This document shows, piece by piece, positions 43,406-55,692 of a DNA stretch of 64,000 bases. The DNA is from Nereocystis luetkeana. Its lineage: Eukaryota > Sar > Phaeophyceae > Laminariales > Laminariaceae. Position numbers and translations under genes: made by a program. The notes under the pieces were generated by a model, which made no database searches, had not been told where the DNA came from, and was given only the letters and a program-made list of their open reading frames with translations. The stretch lies in assembly GCA_031213475.1 (NCBI GenBank), contig JARUPZ010000018.1, positions 5,183,680 through 5,247,679 on the forward strand, read 5' to 3'. The first letter of the stretch is position 1, and every line of letters begins with the position of its first letter.

Positions 43406-44254
43406 GCTATTTTCTGTCTGTCGTCCGCTAATGGTATGGTGGAACAGCAGTAAGGGAGAAGCAAGCAGTACGTACAGGTCACGTGCACAACATACTACCG
43501 GTGTCACCTTCAGATTGGAACCAAGCACTGAGGAAGGCCTGATATAAAACATCCGCCCAGAAGACGAAAAAAAAAACGACGCGATTGTACAGAGTGTGTG
43601 ATATCGATGTCGAAAATTAATACCAGGTACCTGGTACCTGGTCCCTACTCGTAGTCATCAACACCCCGTTTCCCATGTTAGGTCAGGCTGGGACAGCATG
43701 CCAGCGTTCCCTTTTTTTAATTACCATGGGCTACGAAACAGCGCTATTGTACAGCAATAGATGCGCTGCGCTGCTGAACATGTCACGACTTGTGACGACG
43801 GAAGGGAGCTGCACTCTCCGTCTTGCGCATGTGATGTATCCTCTGCCACAACCGGCACGGGGCCTGTACGGCGGGAGCAACATCAATTTCAGACCTACCA
43901 GGTACTGCTGTAACAACAACAGCAACAATAACAACAACAACCACTCATCCTACTCGTGAAGCTAAAGAGGGGTCTGTTCACGTACCACAAGGACGTCCCG
44001 CTGCTGCTGCTGCTGCTACTGCTGTTGCTGACGCTGCTGCTGCTGGGTGTCGCAGCGGAGACCATAAACCTACACAACGTTCATTTATCGAAATCTGGAC
44101 CGATTTTAATTCCCCCTTGCTTCCAAGAAACTGCAGACTCGAACATATGTGCGTAACATATGTGCGTGAGTGCGTTCCACCAGTAGGTGCTTTTTTTTTA
44201 TGGTCTTGTCATAGTATTTCCTAGTGTATGCTATACTCGTATAAAAATATATAC

Positions 44255-44365
44255 TACTACGGGGGACCATAGTTAATAGGACCAAATATTGTTAGTAAAA
44301 ATGGTTGAATATATAGGTTCTTATGTAACCCATAGGTCATATTAACTATGCCCCCCCGTAATACT
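44255..44365. repeat. MITE family 1, copy 8
   Basis: About 111 bp. The left end is TACTACGGGGGACCATAG and the core AATATTGTTAGTAAAAATGG is shared with the other copies. Confidence 0.83.
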
Positions 44366-45047
44366 ACGTAGCAAAGTGCAAGATAACTGCAAGATGTCCC
44401 TTGTATGATGACACCTCTTCGCTGCAATTGCAAGCCGGGTTTGCAAAACACAACTCTGCACAACCCGGATACCTTAAAAGGTGTACTATTAACACTAATA
44501 CCGGTACTCGCATTTTTTATATTAACAGTGTTATTGGGGGTTTCAGGCATAAGGTTTAGGATTGGAAGGCATTCCGATATACCATGGTGTGTAACAGGCG
44601 TTCTTGTGAGTCTGATACGTACGTACCGGCATGCTATATATACAACCCTACGAGTAGTACTTGCACGCACGCACTAATGATCATGATTGAAGCGTAACCA
44701 CAGTAGTCGCCGGTTCTTACAGCGAGCTAGCGTCACTAGGGATGTACACTGGTGCAGTATCACACCAGTGCGTATTGGATCAGAGCACCCAGTAGCACGT
44801 ACTTGGTACTATACAACAATACATTGAAACAACATAGGTCCCACAAAACGCCATCCCAATACATAGAAAAACCTGGCAATATAACTGAAAACATCCACAA
44901 TTTCAAACGGATCGTGATGGGGGGCGTGCTTGAAAGTATCGTTTTGTTTTGGACTCCGCCGAGGCCGCATCACCAGCCGGGGGGGGGGGGGGCGACCGCT
45001 TGCTTGCGGCTTCGCTGCCAGGTTGCGGCTCCCGCGCAACAGGATAC

Positions 45048-45164
45048 TATAACAAGAGACCATAGTTGATAGGACCTATGGTACACATAAAAAACCTATA
45101 CCAGGTATATTTGCCTATTTTTCCTAACAATATTTGGTCCTATTAACTATGGCCCCCCGTAATA
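45048..45164. repeat. MITE family 1, copy 9 (one diverged end)
   Basis: The right half is typical (TATTTGGTCCTATTAACTAT). The left terminus is diverged (AACAAGAGACCATAG). The core holds TACCAGGTA. Confidence 0.75.
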
Positions 45165-48155
45165 ACGTATGAATATCATCATGTACACTTGTGAAATTTT
45201 TGTCTTTTTTTCGATATTAACTCTTCGTACGCGGGCGGCGGATCCGCGAAAGCCAAAGGTTGATACAGGGGAAGGTCATCCGCACACGGTCGTCGAGGTC
45301 AGGGCGCGACCCAGGCAGTGTTGAGCCAAAGGTTGGTATTGATACTGGGGTCGTCGAGGTCTGGGCGGGAAAGTCAAAGGTTGGTACGGCGGGAGTGAAG
45401 AAGTTTGCCGGTAACTGCACACCGAACGCGCGAGAGCCCGAGTTGTAAAAAAACATGCAATGAAAATCGACGAGCAGTGGGCACGCTGGGCCTATTGCAC
45501 AATTAACATGACGAATACATGAGCATTATATTTATATGACACCGTGGGGAGGTTGATGTCGGGTTACGTAATAGCGTCCTTACGGCGAACCGCTTAGGGG
45601 ACAAGTGGTAGTAGTACCGGGCCGGCGAAATTGCGTCACGTCTCCAGTCCCCTGAGAACAAAAACCGTAAGTATATTTAGGAAAACCGCCCATTTGTTTT
45701 GGACTGGTACGAGCGTGCTAAGAGAATTTCAGAGGTGGAGAGGTGGACGCTGCTACCGACCCTGCCCCCACTCGGCACCCTCATCATATTTGGCACCCTG
45801 CTCCCACGCGACTTTGTCCACAGTAACGGGGTTTCCCACCAGAACGCCCACCGCAAAAACGGGAACAACACTACAACCAGTATAATAGTGCTCGGCATGT
45901 TTTTTTTTCTCCCACAAGCTCGTGTCTATAAATAGGTGCGCCCCCATTTTTGCTTTCTAGCAGCCACGTTCGGACTCGTGAGCTTGCCTTTCGATCCTAT
46001 TAGTAGCGGGCATGTCTCTTAAACGTTCCCCGTGTTTGCCGTAACTACCCGAAAGCACGCTTTATTTCTGATTTTGCCGCAATACTCGTAAGGATGAGCA
46101 TTACCGGCCGCAATCCGACATCATCGCCGTGGGGGAGAAGGGACGAGACCTGCGACGACGTCATGTCCAGAAGGCCGCTGAGGGTAAAACCTCCTGATAT
46201 ATGTAACCCTTGAGCTGGAAAACTACTGCAAAAATAGAAAGCGATGAGCTACTTCGCAGCTTCACTACAGCAGTGCAGTGCCGTCCAGGTAAAGCCCGGT
46301 ACGGTACGTGACACATAGCGATGATGCGTGCAAGCCACTTCCTTTGAAACCCGAAGCAAAACGAACGGTTGAAGGGGACGCTAGCACCCTCAGGAACGCG
46401 TCGTCAAGCACCCGCGCGTAGGTGTCTCGGGCAACATATGCCTACGACTTGGAATTAGAGTAAGGGATTTGAAACCAAGATCCGTATTTCGTAATTGTAG
46501 AATAGTTGATGCAAATATAAAAGTATCCTGAGCTTTTTTGCCTTTTTTTTCGCAAATTTGAGGGCTCAAGACCTATGCCAATGAAAAAGCAAAGCTCCCA
46601 TAAAAAGTTTGAACGAGATACCAGTCAGTACTTTCAAGGTACAGCTTGCTATGGGCAAGTTTCTCGTAACGGAAAGTTCCAAACTTTTGGAAAAACCCGA
46701 AAAAAGCAAATATGGGGCCGATGTTGGACTAAGATCGGCTTGAGAAAAACTCAGGCGGATGTTTGGCTCGAAGCGGCGAGATTCCGAGTCCTCGACACAC
46801 ACCGTTCGACAAAACTAACGACTGCGTCATGAATTCTGAGCGGAGTGCGATCGTTAGGCGCTCTGACCCACCTTAGGGTCACCGTCTTCACACAATGGCC
46901 GGTGTCATGTGGCGAGGAGGCCAGGCGCATGCTAAAAAACAATTGGCCGCTGGTGTGCGCAAAACAGAAGACAAAAATTCTCCATCCGTCTCGAATGGCA
47001 AACATTGTATATTTTTTCAAGTTTGGGAGGATACCGTAGGACGCCCCCGGCAAGTTCTCGCCCCCTAGACCATGGATCCACCTGATATCTTCAAGGCCGT
47101 CATCTATGCTCGATGGCCTTGGCGGACACCGAGCGGGTTGGCCGTGGGCCGAGTCTTTGTTGAGATCGAGCGTCGATCGTCGCACGAGCTGCTTTTTATC
47201 AGCGTGTAGACAATTTGCAACGAAAAAAAACCCGTCAAACTTTGTTTCTCTTTTTCCCCACAGCGGCGGTACGGGGATATTTTCGGCTGTTCTTTGAAAG
47301 CAATATTTTATAAAGAAAACTTTTTGACTTCGCGTTTCCATCGGCATAATAGGTCTAACAACTTACGACACATCAGGGGGGCGTAGTTTTCCCTCCCGCA
47401 GCATCTTCGACGACGGCTAGGCAAGAGATATATAATCCGCCTGGAGAACAGTGGGGGTCATCTCTTCATCGGTGATGCAGCCATTGTGCTGCGCTCCCTT
47501 GCGTGAAGTGAAACCTTTTAGCGTTTTCGCGAACTTTTCGTGCCACTCGCTCGCAACTTCGAATACAAGAAAAACACCTCGTGAGTCGTTTCGCGCGGCC
47601 TGCGATTGCCGTTTGGCGCACCCGACGCCCTCACACACACCATCAGGAGCTTCCCTCAACTCCGCGGGCTGTAGGCCCCTGTGAGGAGCTGTAGCTGTCC
47701 GCAAGTGAAGTGCGTGCAAGCGTTCAGTCGAGGGTTGTTTTCTTGTCTCATTTCGTGCACCACAAAATTTCGGCCAACTTTGACCACCGCAGCACCTCCA
47801 AGTCGAAGGTGTCGGCCTCTGTTGAGAACCTGCGGAAGATCAATCTCGAGAGAAACACAAGCTGCCGTGATGAACCTCTTTCAAGCCACCGTCGCTCTCC
47901 GGACAGCACGAACCAGCCGAAGTTCTTAACGCAGCGTGTTAAAATAACCAACTTTTTTTCTTCTGTTCCGATAAAACATCCACCTGTTAGAGATTAGAGT
48001 GACCGGAAACCCGGGGACCAGGAGGCGCTTGGGTGCCAGCGTGGCCTTAACGTCTTCGTACAGCAGACAACACATCATGTTCACTTACGTACCTACAGTA
48101 GTGCCCACGTACGAGGACACGACGACAACATATTACGATTGTACATATGCCAGGT
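45165..48155. other. No gene recognised; unassigned minus frames
   Basis: A minus frame at 47347-46751 (198 codons, with GLEDIRWIHGLGGENLPG) and one at 47951-47748 (with FSTEADTFDLEVLRWSK) look mildly protein-like but match no family I know. At 45.23-45.42 kb the phrase AAAGGTTGGTAT...TCGTCGAGGTC recurs two to three times. Confidence 0.35.
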
Positions 48156-48492
48156 ATTTTATAAAAAAAAATTCAACATCACTTTTACTTTCCAGCCTTA
48201 CTCGTGGGAGGTTTTTACCCTGAACGAGCTTCTGGACAAGCCGTGGTCACAAGTGTCCATCCTTCCCCCCCCCCCGGTACGTGCCTTTATTTTTGTCGCG
48301 CATAGGGTTCAGCATTCCCACCGCTCGTCGATTTTCATCGAATGTAGCTAACTCACGCTCTCGCGCTTTCCGCTAATCAAATTCTTTTTTGCAAGAAAAA
48401 GCCACGAGCATGCACTCGGTGAGACTTGAACCCACGAAATTGATCTTGATAGGCACGCGGACCACCCACCAAGCCACCGGGGAGGTATGTAT
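48156..48492 (-). mobile_element. tRNA-derived SINE, copy 2
   Basis: The head on the minus strand is GGTGGCTTGGTGGGTGG followed by GTGGGTTCAAGTCTCACC, matching Pol III A and B boxes. Body motifs such as GCGGAAAGCGCGAGAGCGTG and the Pu/Py-rich region match copy 1. The tail is T-rich/A-rich with TTTTTTTTTATAAAA. Confidence 0.75.
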
Positions 48493-50351
48493 ATATAAAA
48501 TGACGTACGACCAAAGAGAAGACAGGAATTGGGAAGGAGTTGTTCATCATGCCGAAGTCAGTATCGGAAACTTGAACCTCGAATTCGCGAGGGTTTTTCT
48601 TCAATTTTTCGAGCTCTCTCCGAGGACCGGCTCCAATGCTTCCCGCCCTTCGTTTTCGGGTGCATACCTCACCGTCAACGGGTACGTGGGCCGAGAGAGA
48701 CAAGCGAGAAGTAGGTAGGCACGATCTTGGATTTTGGGCGGCAGTCTCGAGCTGTTCTTTGAATCTTGATACGGAGGGATCGCGCAAATGAACGTGGAAT
48801 GACTTCTTTTTTTTTTCAAGGCTTTTATGTTAAAAAACAGTTCGAGCATAAAAAGTGAGTGTATGAGGAAATGCACACCGCAAATGCAGCAGTAGCTGCA
48901 GCCCGGGCTTGAGCGTTGTTGTACGAGTTTGTACGAGTACAACTACGCGCGCGCTGTCTGTCAGTCTGATATGCTGTGCAAAATTACACATTTGGATGGA
49001 GCACGTGAGAGCTTGAGCATGTGTGAAACTATAATAGTACTACTGCTGTACAGAGCAACAACTACCCTACAACAAGCAACTCCCCTTCACAGCCGACTCA
49101 TGGTGTGGAGTATCGGTACGAGTGTTTCTGTGATTTCGGCGAGATTATTTTTCATGTCGGTTTTCGGATCTTGAGGCTGGATCTAGGGTTTTTACGTATA
49201 GCACATGTCGTACTTGTTTGGGTTGATAATCCGATCGGAATCTGAAGCTCGGAATCGGATTCGCATAAGAAATTGCATATATAGCAAATTCCATTAGTAT
49301 TGTAGACGATTTGGCTAGATTGAACTCTTCTTACTTTACATACTACAAGGATTTTTTTCATATGCGTTATGTTGTTGTTCGCTATCTATCGAACAAGTCG
49401 AACTGCTACCCTGCCCTACCCGAAGCATGGGTGCCGGCATGAGGAGCCCTTGTATGCTATAATAGGGCACAGCAAACATCTGCATTTAACCAGGAATGGA
49501 CGCACGTTGCCGATCCCGGTTCGCGAACAGTTCGGCAACCCAATATCATATCATACGTACGAGGTTCCCGGAAACGTTTGAAAAAACCCCGTAAATATAA
49601 CCGCCTCCATGAGTGTGTTGGAAAATTCCCGTTTGTACGTATCCATCCTCACAAGGGGGCGATATCCATCCGTCCTCTACCGAAAGTTTGCGGTATAGCG
49701 GCTATTAAAGGCGGTTCGCGCAGTTGCTGATTTTATCGGTAATACCGTTAGGTTCACACTCATACAGAGCTGCTGCTTCCTATATATCTGGTATCATACA
49801 TACCGGATACAGGGGGGATTCGCCGGCGGCCTAGTGCGGGCCGCCAACGAAGGCATGACCGGCGGGCATCTAAAAACGTTAAAAACTGTGTTTGAAAACG
49901 GCAGTTTCCGTTGCCAAGGGGCCGTTACAAATGTTTCGTTCATAAACATAATATGGACAAACTAAGCAGGCGACGTTACTGCGTAAATACGGCATGCCAT
50001 AGGCCGTGGCAGTACATTGGGTGCTGGGCCTTAGGTTAGCCGTCGATAATCACAATCATAACTCGAAATACACATCATTACCCACCCAGTGGACGCAGCA
50101 TATAACCTCGGAAAATACTGAGCAAAGCCGAGTCCTCACTGCATCGACTCTCGGAAAAATACGACTGTAAGCATGGCCCAGCACTGGCATTATCAAACCG
50201 AAAATACTGGGGGGGGGGGCAGTAGCAGTATACAGTACTCTCAGGTTCACAGCACTCACAATATCAGACCTCAAGCATCACCAAGTACCAGGCATAGCCC
50301 AGTACTCGCTCGAAGTATCACACCTAAAAAAACTGAATACATAATATATAC

Positions 50352-51474
50352 AAGGCGCTTCGCTCCGCGGGCGGCCTACGCCGCCCGCTACGCTTGCTCA
50401 GGAAGGAAAAAAAAACATCAAATTACGCGAAGCGAACAGAGGTCCACGATTGAGTTTAGTGTTTTCAAGGATCGTAATTGCAAACCGGCGACTTGATAAT
50501 GCCAAGAGTCCCGCCGCCATGCTTCAGGAAAACACAGCTCCGACGTCAGCTTGGATGCCACATATACGCTTCGCGTCGCGGATGTCGTACGTACGTACAT
50601 ACACCCCAGGTAGGGTACTACTGTCTGTACCTATTATCTTCTTTCGATATGCTCTATGTCTGTACTGTATGTACGAAGAAAGCGAAAGCACAGCACGGCA
50701 CAGCAGCAAAAACAATGAAAATGAAACCGAAAACTCGGAAAGGAAAAAAAATCCCGTCCCCTCTCGTGTAATATTTTTCTGCCTGATTGGAACACCTTAC
50801 ACCCGGTCGAAAAGAAGAAAAGAAACAAATCGCACAGAAGAGCTTCTCTCTCAGCCTCGTACGCCGCCCGCCCCTCTCGCGACCACCTCGCTACCGATTC
50901 GGTTCGGGTAAAGCTTTTATCACTCTCTGCCATAATCAGCCCCGTCGCCCGCCCCGCGTGAAGCCCGGTGCTCACCGTGGCCGTCGTTCGCCAGCTCGAT
51001 AACGTTGGTGTTCAAACTGCACACCTCCCTCTTTCAACTTCAGCGTGGTCGCAAAAATAAGAACCACTTGAATATTATCTTGCCGTCCCGAACGACCTTT
51101 ATAAACTCGTACATACTCTATCAACAATCATAAATCGAAGCCAGACAAACCCCGTTCATGCATCCCTCGTGTCTCGAGGCACACGCGACGCCTAGACACG
51201 AAAGCGGCGACCGCGCTCCTTGCAAACCCCCCGTCTACCCGCCAGCACCCGCTGGCACCCGCGACGGTGCCGGGTCCTCCCGCGATGCCGTGCTCGGAGA
51301 ACACGCACGCACACGAAACGAAAGAAGAAAAAAGGAAGAAATGGCCGAGAAAACAAAGAACTGCTGGAAAGGTCCGGCAAGTAATGAAAGGAGGCGGTTT
51401 GGAAGTGGGAGCTCTGCGAGGCCAGGGATGCACCAACCGAGCACGCTCAGGGGTTGTGATCTAAGTATGTAGTT
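50352..51474 (+). mobile_element. 1.1-kb repeat, copy 3
   Basis: Same ends and interior as the copy at 39350. It is flanked by TA-rich microsatellite sequence on both sides, which hides any target duplication. Confidence 0.8.
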
Positions 51475-51844
51475 CTATATATATAAATATAATATATATA
51501 TATATATATCCCAGTGGTCGCGGTGTCTAGCCTACTGCAGATAACACCGGGCATAGCCCAGCACTCGCGGTAATGAGCGTCGGAAGGAACTGGGCGACCT
51601 TGGGTCGATCATTCAGCAATCAAACTCGAGCCCATCGACAAGAAAAAAAAAAAGCGGTGGGGGGGTTCGGGCTGTGTGGAGGTGTGGGCGGTGGTCGATG
51701 CTCTGGATAAATACCGAAATCGGGCAGGGCGATCTCGGGCAGCATCATACCGCCTGATGGGTCTCGTACTGTTCCGGAGAGAACAACATCCAAAAACGTC
51801 ATCTTTGATGATGCCCGTTTCTTGTGCGACACGCAGAACGTGGA

Positions 51845-52660
51845 GTGCCGGCCTCAGGAATCGTCGAGGAACAGAACTCATGGAAAGCACACTCCAAACC
51901 GAGCCCTGAAAGAGGTGTTGTGTTTTCCGAAAAGACACGCCTTCCGCTGAGCAAAGAGCTGCGGAGTTTTCCTGCTAGAATCCAGCAATGAAATGTGCGA
52001 TAGCGACACTGCCTGCAAATACGATGCCTACCCATTTGCTCTGTGGCCGCATTGCGTTTGTATGCATATCCCTACTATGATTTATAAAGGGGACGGGTTC
52101 GTTTTCGAAATTATAGCAGATATTAACTACTTTGCTTTCGTCATCTATACCACGACAATAAAACAACGGATCAACACAATACCTCGAATTTCGAAAAACA
52201 TGAAACGTTTAAACACATATAGTACGGGCGGGGGGTGTGTCGGCCTCGACAAGAGCAGAGGAACATGAGTCATGGAGAGTGCACTCCAAACTGAACCCAG
52301 CAAAGCGTTGCCCGCTTGCAGGGAGCTGAGTGTTTCCTTTCGTTTTAGAAACCAGCTGAATGCGCGATGATGACTACTGCTTGCAACACGATGATGACTA
52401 CTGTCTGTTTGCCACCACGTTCAGCTTGTATGCGCCTCTCTACTCATGCTGCTACAGTGAATGAAGGGAAAGGGTTCAATTCCAAAAATAGACATCAAGC
52501 AAATTGCTTGCGGCATTTCCAATACCTCGAATTTCGAAAAAAATACGAAACTTTTCAACACTGATGCGGGTTGGGGGGGCCGGCCTCAGGAAGAAAGGAG
52601 GAACAGACCGCACGGAGAGGAAGTACACTCCAAACCGAACCCAGAAGGTTTCGCGATTTG
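51845..52660. repeat. Diverged tandem repeat, 340-390-bp unit
   Basis: The motif GCCGGCCTCAGGA/GGCCTCGACA, then GCACTCCAAACCGA-type sequence, recurs at about 51850, 52240 and 52580. TACCTCGAATTTCGAAAAA recurs at about 52180 and 52527. Confidence 0.7.
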
Positions 52661-52844
52661 AATTTTCGCGTTGAGGTCTGAATTGTCCATGTGCTTCGAA
52701 ATGGCCAATATGCAACAAGGCGTGAACCACCGTGCAAATATTGGGTACTGTAGTGGGGGTGTGTGTTCATTATCATGCATGGCCGGGGGGGGGGGGGGTC
52801 AAAACTAAATAGTAACAGTAAACTGACTTGATAAGATCTACGTA

Positions 52845-52955
52845 GTGTGCGTGTTCTTCACATTAAACCGTTCTTTCTACCCGTCGACATCCAGCGCAAC
52901 CCCTACCCATGCCGATTCTTCAATCCTAAAGAGATATCTAAAAGCTCTGTGACAA
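52845..52955 (+). repeat. 105-bp repeat, copy 1
   Basis: GTGTTCTTCACATTAAACCG...CGTCGACATCCAGC...ATGCCGATTCTTCAA matches 57226-57330 at roughly 80 percent by eye. Confidence 0.6.
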
Positions 52956-53464
52956 CACAACTACGACGCAGATATACTGCTGTACCTGGTACATTGTTGT
53001 GCAGTCAGCAGAGCAAACAAATGCAATGCCATGCCATCGTACTGGATACGGCAGGCACGTCACACACACATTCTACAAAAAAAAAGAGAAACATCGGAAC
53101 AGGCGCAGGTTACCGGCCCTCTCTTGAGAAAAAAAAGGCATGCAAAACACCGGAAACGGGCATACCAGTTACTGTATATCAGTACGCTACGATAGAACAA
53201 ACCGATCCACACGCATTTTACATACGCGAGACGCGCCGTGTTGTACGTGGAATGTGGTCTGATCGAGGCGGGTAAACAAACAACCCACAAGCGACCCGCT
53301 GCAATGCAATATGGCCACTTCTTCAAAACTGAGTTCAGCCAGGTGGGTCACAAAACTTCAAATATATCGTACTCGAAGAGCCCGGAGGAAGGAGAGCACA
53401 GCACTTTTGTTTTTCTCGATGGAAGGCTGAAACACAACTTCATACGCCACTTCTCCAAAAACGC

Positions 53465-53573
53465 TATTACGGGGGATCGTAGTTAATAGGACCCAATATT
53501 GATAGTAAAAACGGTTAAATATGTAGGTTTTTACGTATACCATAGGTTCCATTAACTATGGTCCCCCGTAATA
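53465..53573. repeat. MITE family 1, copy 10
   Basis: A 109-bp, well preserved copy. The flanking DNA is itself a diverged tandem duplication: TTCAGCCAGGTGGGT occurs at about 53334 and again right after the element. Confidence 0.85.
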
Positions 53574-53885
53574 GTTCAGCCAGGTGGGTAGTTAGGTCAC
53601 AGACATCAACTATACACGACAGGACTCGAGGAAGAGGAGAGCACACCGTTTTGTTTTTTTCCCTTGCTTTGTCTCGAAGGTTCACATACAACTCTGGGGT
53701 AATGCAGTACGCGCGTGCGTACCCGCCGACGAAAACACGAAAACAGAAGAGCGAAGAGCAACATACAGTGGGCGCCCGGTGGTGTTAAGAAACGTCAATT
53801 TGGTGTCCAGGCTCAAACGTCTTTTATTTTTTTCCGACCTTGATGTAACTCTTTTGTATAGGGCTCAGGGTTGGTTCCACTACTG

Positions 53886-53982
53886 TTAACCCCTTTAGAA
53901 CCGCAGTTCCGTTTTGGGGACAAACTACTTGAAATTTGACTGGTTTGTCCCCAAAACGGGACTGCGGTTCTAAAAGGGTTAA
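53886..53982. repeat. MITE family 2, copy 1
   Basis: A nearly perfect 97-bp palindrome with arms TTAACCCCTTTAGAACCGCA and the complement, and a short central loop. The terminal TTAA could be a piggyBac-type target site. Confidence 0.8.
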
Positions 53983-55074
53983 GCTGTATTTCTTAACCCA
54001 ATTTTCTTATCATTGTTCGCGCCGATCTGAAAGCCTAGTTTTGTTCAACACAACGTTTCTTAACTGCGGTCGCCTATTTTGAAAAGCTGGGACAACGATC
54101 CTAATTCTTGTCTGTACCTCACTGCTCACAACGTACCGATCGCCATACTACTGGACAATGTGAAAGATCGATGGAGAATGAAAACCACCACCTATCGTTC
54201 TTTTTAGGGCCCATCCGAACGGAGCGTTTTAAAGCTAAAAACAAGAGCGAAGACGAGATGGGAAGGAAGATACACCCATTCTGATCGGCCAAATAGCCTA
54301 TAGCCTAAATCAGGAGACCTGTTCATTTTCGTGTTCGTTCTCGCTATAGATGACGCAATCGTTTTGGTACTAAACACAAAGATTAACAGAAAAAAAGAGA
54401 AAAATCAACAGCCCGAACGAGAAGCGAAAGACCGTGTAGACACCCACAGCTACGAACGCCGCGCAGACTGCCGGTAGGCAGTCAGAGGACAGAGAAAGAT
54501 GATACACGAACATGCCGCTGATGCCAGTCAATGCAGGTTCCAGCACGCAGCCAAAAAGTCTTGGTCGATAGGGCTCTGCTCTGTCCCCAACACAATTGAG
54601 TGCTGCTGTGCAGTAAAAGTCCGCCTGTTGCGGCAAGCGACTTTTCGTTTTGAACACCACAACATATCGCAGACCTCGCGGTTCAGAATACCGGTGCCGC
54701 TGGAGCAGCAGAGTACCGTCTGCTCGGCTAGCCGTGTGGGCACACCCCCCTCTTCTTCCAGGGCTGGACGCCGCCTCTACCGAATCAGTGCCGGTGCTCC
54801 ACTCCACCTCCACTTTAGGACCGGCCTGACCTTGATTCTTGATTTCAGCTCTTGTTTTTCACGGTACCCTGCGTTTGTACTCCATCCTCGTTTCGGCGGG
54901 CCCTCCCATTTCCGTCCAAGAGTGTTACACATAACAGCAGTACGTACGTGTGCATGTATGATACATACCAGGTATTCGACAAGCGCAGCAGACACAAGGT
55001 TGAAGCGAGAGCGTGGCGTATACCGCGCATCAGGCAACTCGCAGGACAGCACCCCACACCCCGCATCCCCTGGA

Positions 55075-55245
55075 ACGTTTTTTTTTCGGAGACGACTTTC
55101 TCCGAAAGTACAGCACTTGAACAGGGGCACACACAACGAGAATGGGGACGTTGGGAAGAAATCGTCGAGGTGCTTCCACAGACACGTACATCGCTCGGCG
55201 TTCGTACCCTCCCCATTGTCGAGCAAAGCAGCGTGGAGAATTCGC
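55075..55245 (+). repeat. Inverted-repeat family D, interior fragment
   Basis: GGCACACACAACGAGAATGG and CCTCCCCATTGTCGAGCA match the 3.05-kb copy. The termini were not found. Confidence 0.45.
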
Positions 55246-55394
55246 CCGAGCGGGTTTGGTTTCGGTCGAGTCACATGTACGGCACGAGGTACCTGCTAGG
55301 TACCCTGGTGCCGTGCAGCTGCAGGAGTAGCTGGAACATCGACCAACACAACCAACACAGGTTTTACGAGTTTATGTTGGGTAAAGCATACCTG

Positions 55395-55692
55395 CTTATA
55401 CCCGGGTACGTTTTCGAGGTCGTACCTATTGTACCCAAAAGTTGGGGCAAGTATCGGAGGCCGTACCTGAAGTTGGGTAATACCTGTTACTAGGGGAGTA
55501 CCGCAGGCCGTACCTAATGTTAGCCTAAACTTGGGTAAGCACCCACAGTCGTACTTAACCTACCTGAAACTTACGGTAGGTATCGTAGGTATATCGGAGA
55601 TCGAACCTAACGCTAGGAAAACAATCGGAGGTATCGGAGATCGAATCTAAAGTTAGGAAAGTATCGGAGGCCTTACTTAAAGTTAAGGGACG
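55395..55692. repeat. 30-bp minisatellite, left block
   Basis: Degenerate units built on GTATCGGAGGTCGTACCTAA and AGTTAGG. It directly adjoins the coding-looking exon ending at 55693. Confidence 0.75.

Noticed and set aside
54370-54813. A 147-codon minus frame with a hydrophobic end
   Set aside because: Two other frames over the same bases look equally protein-like, there is no splice context, and no motif was recognised.
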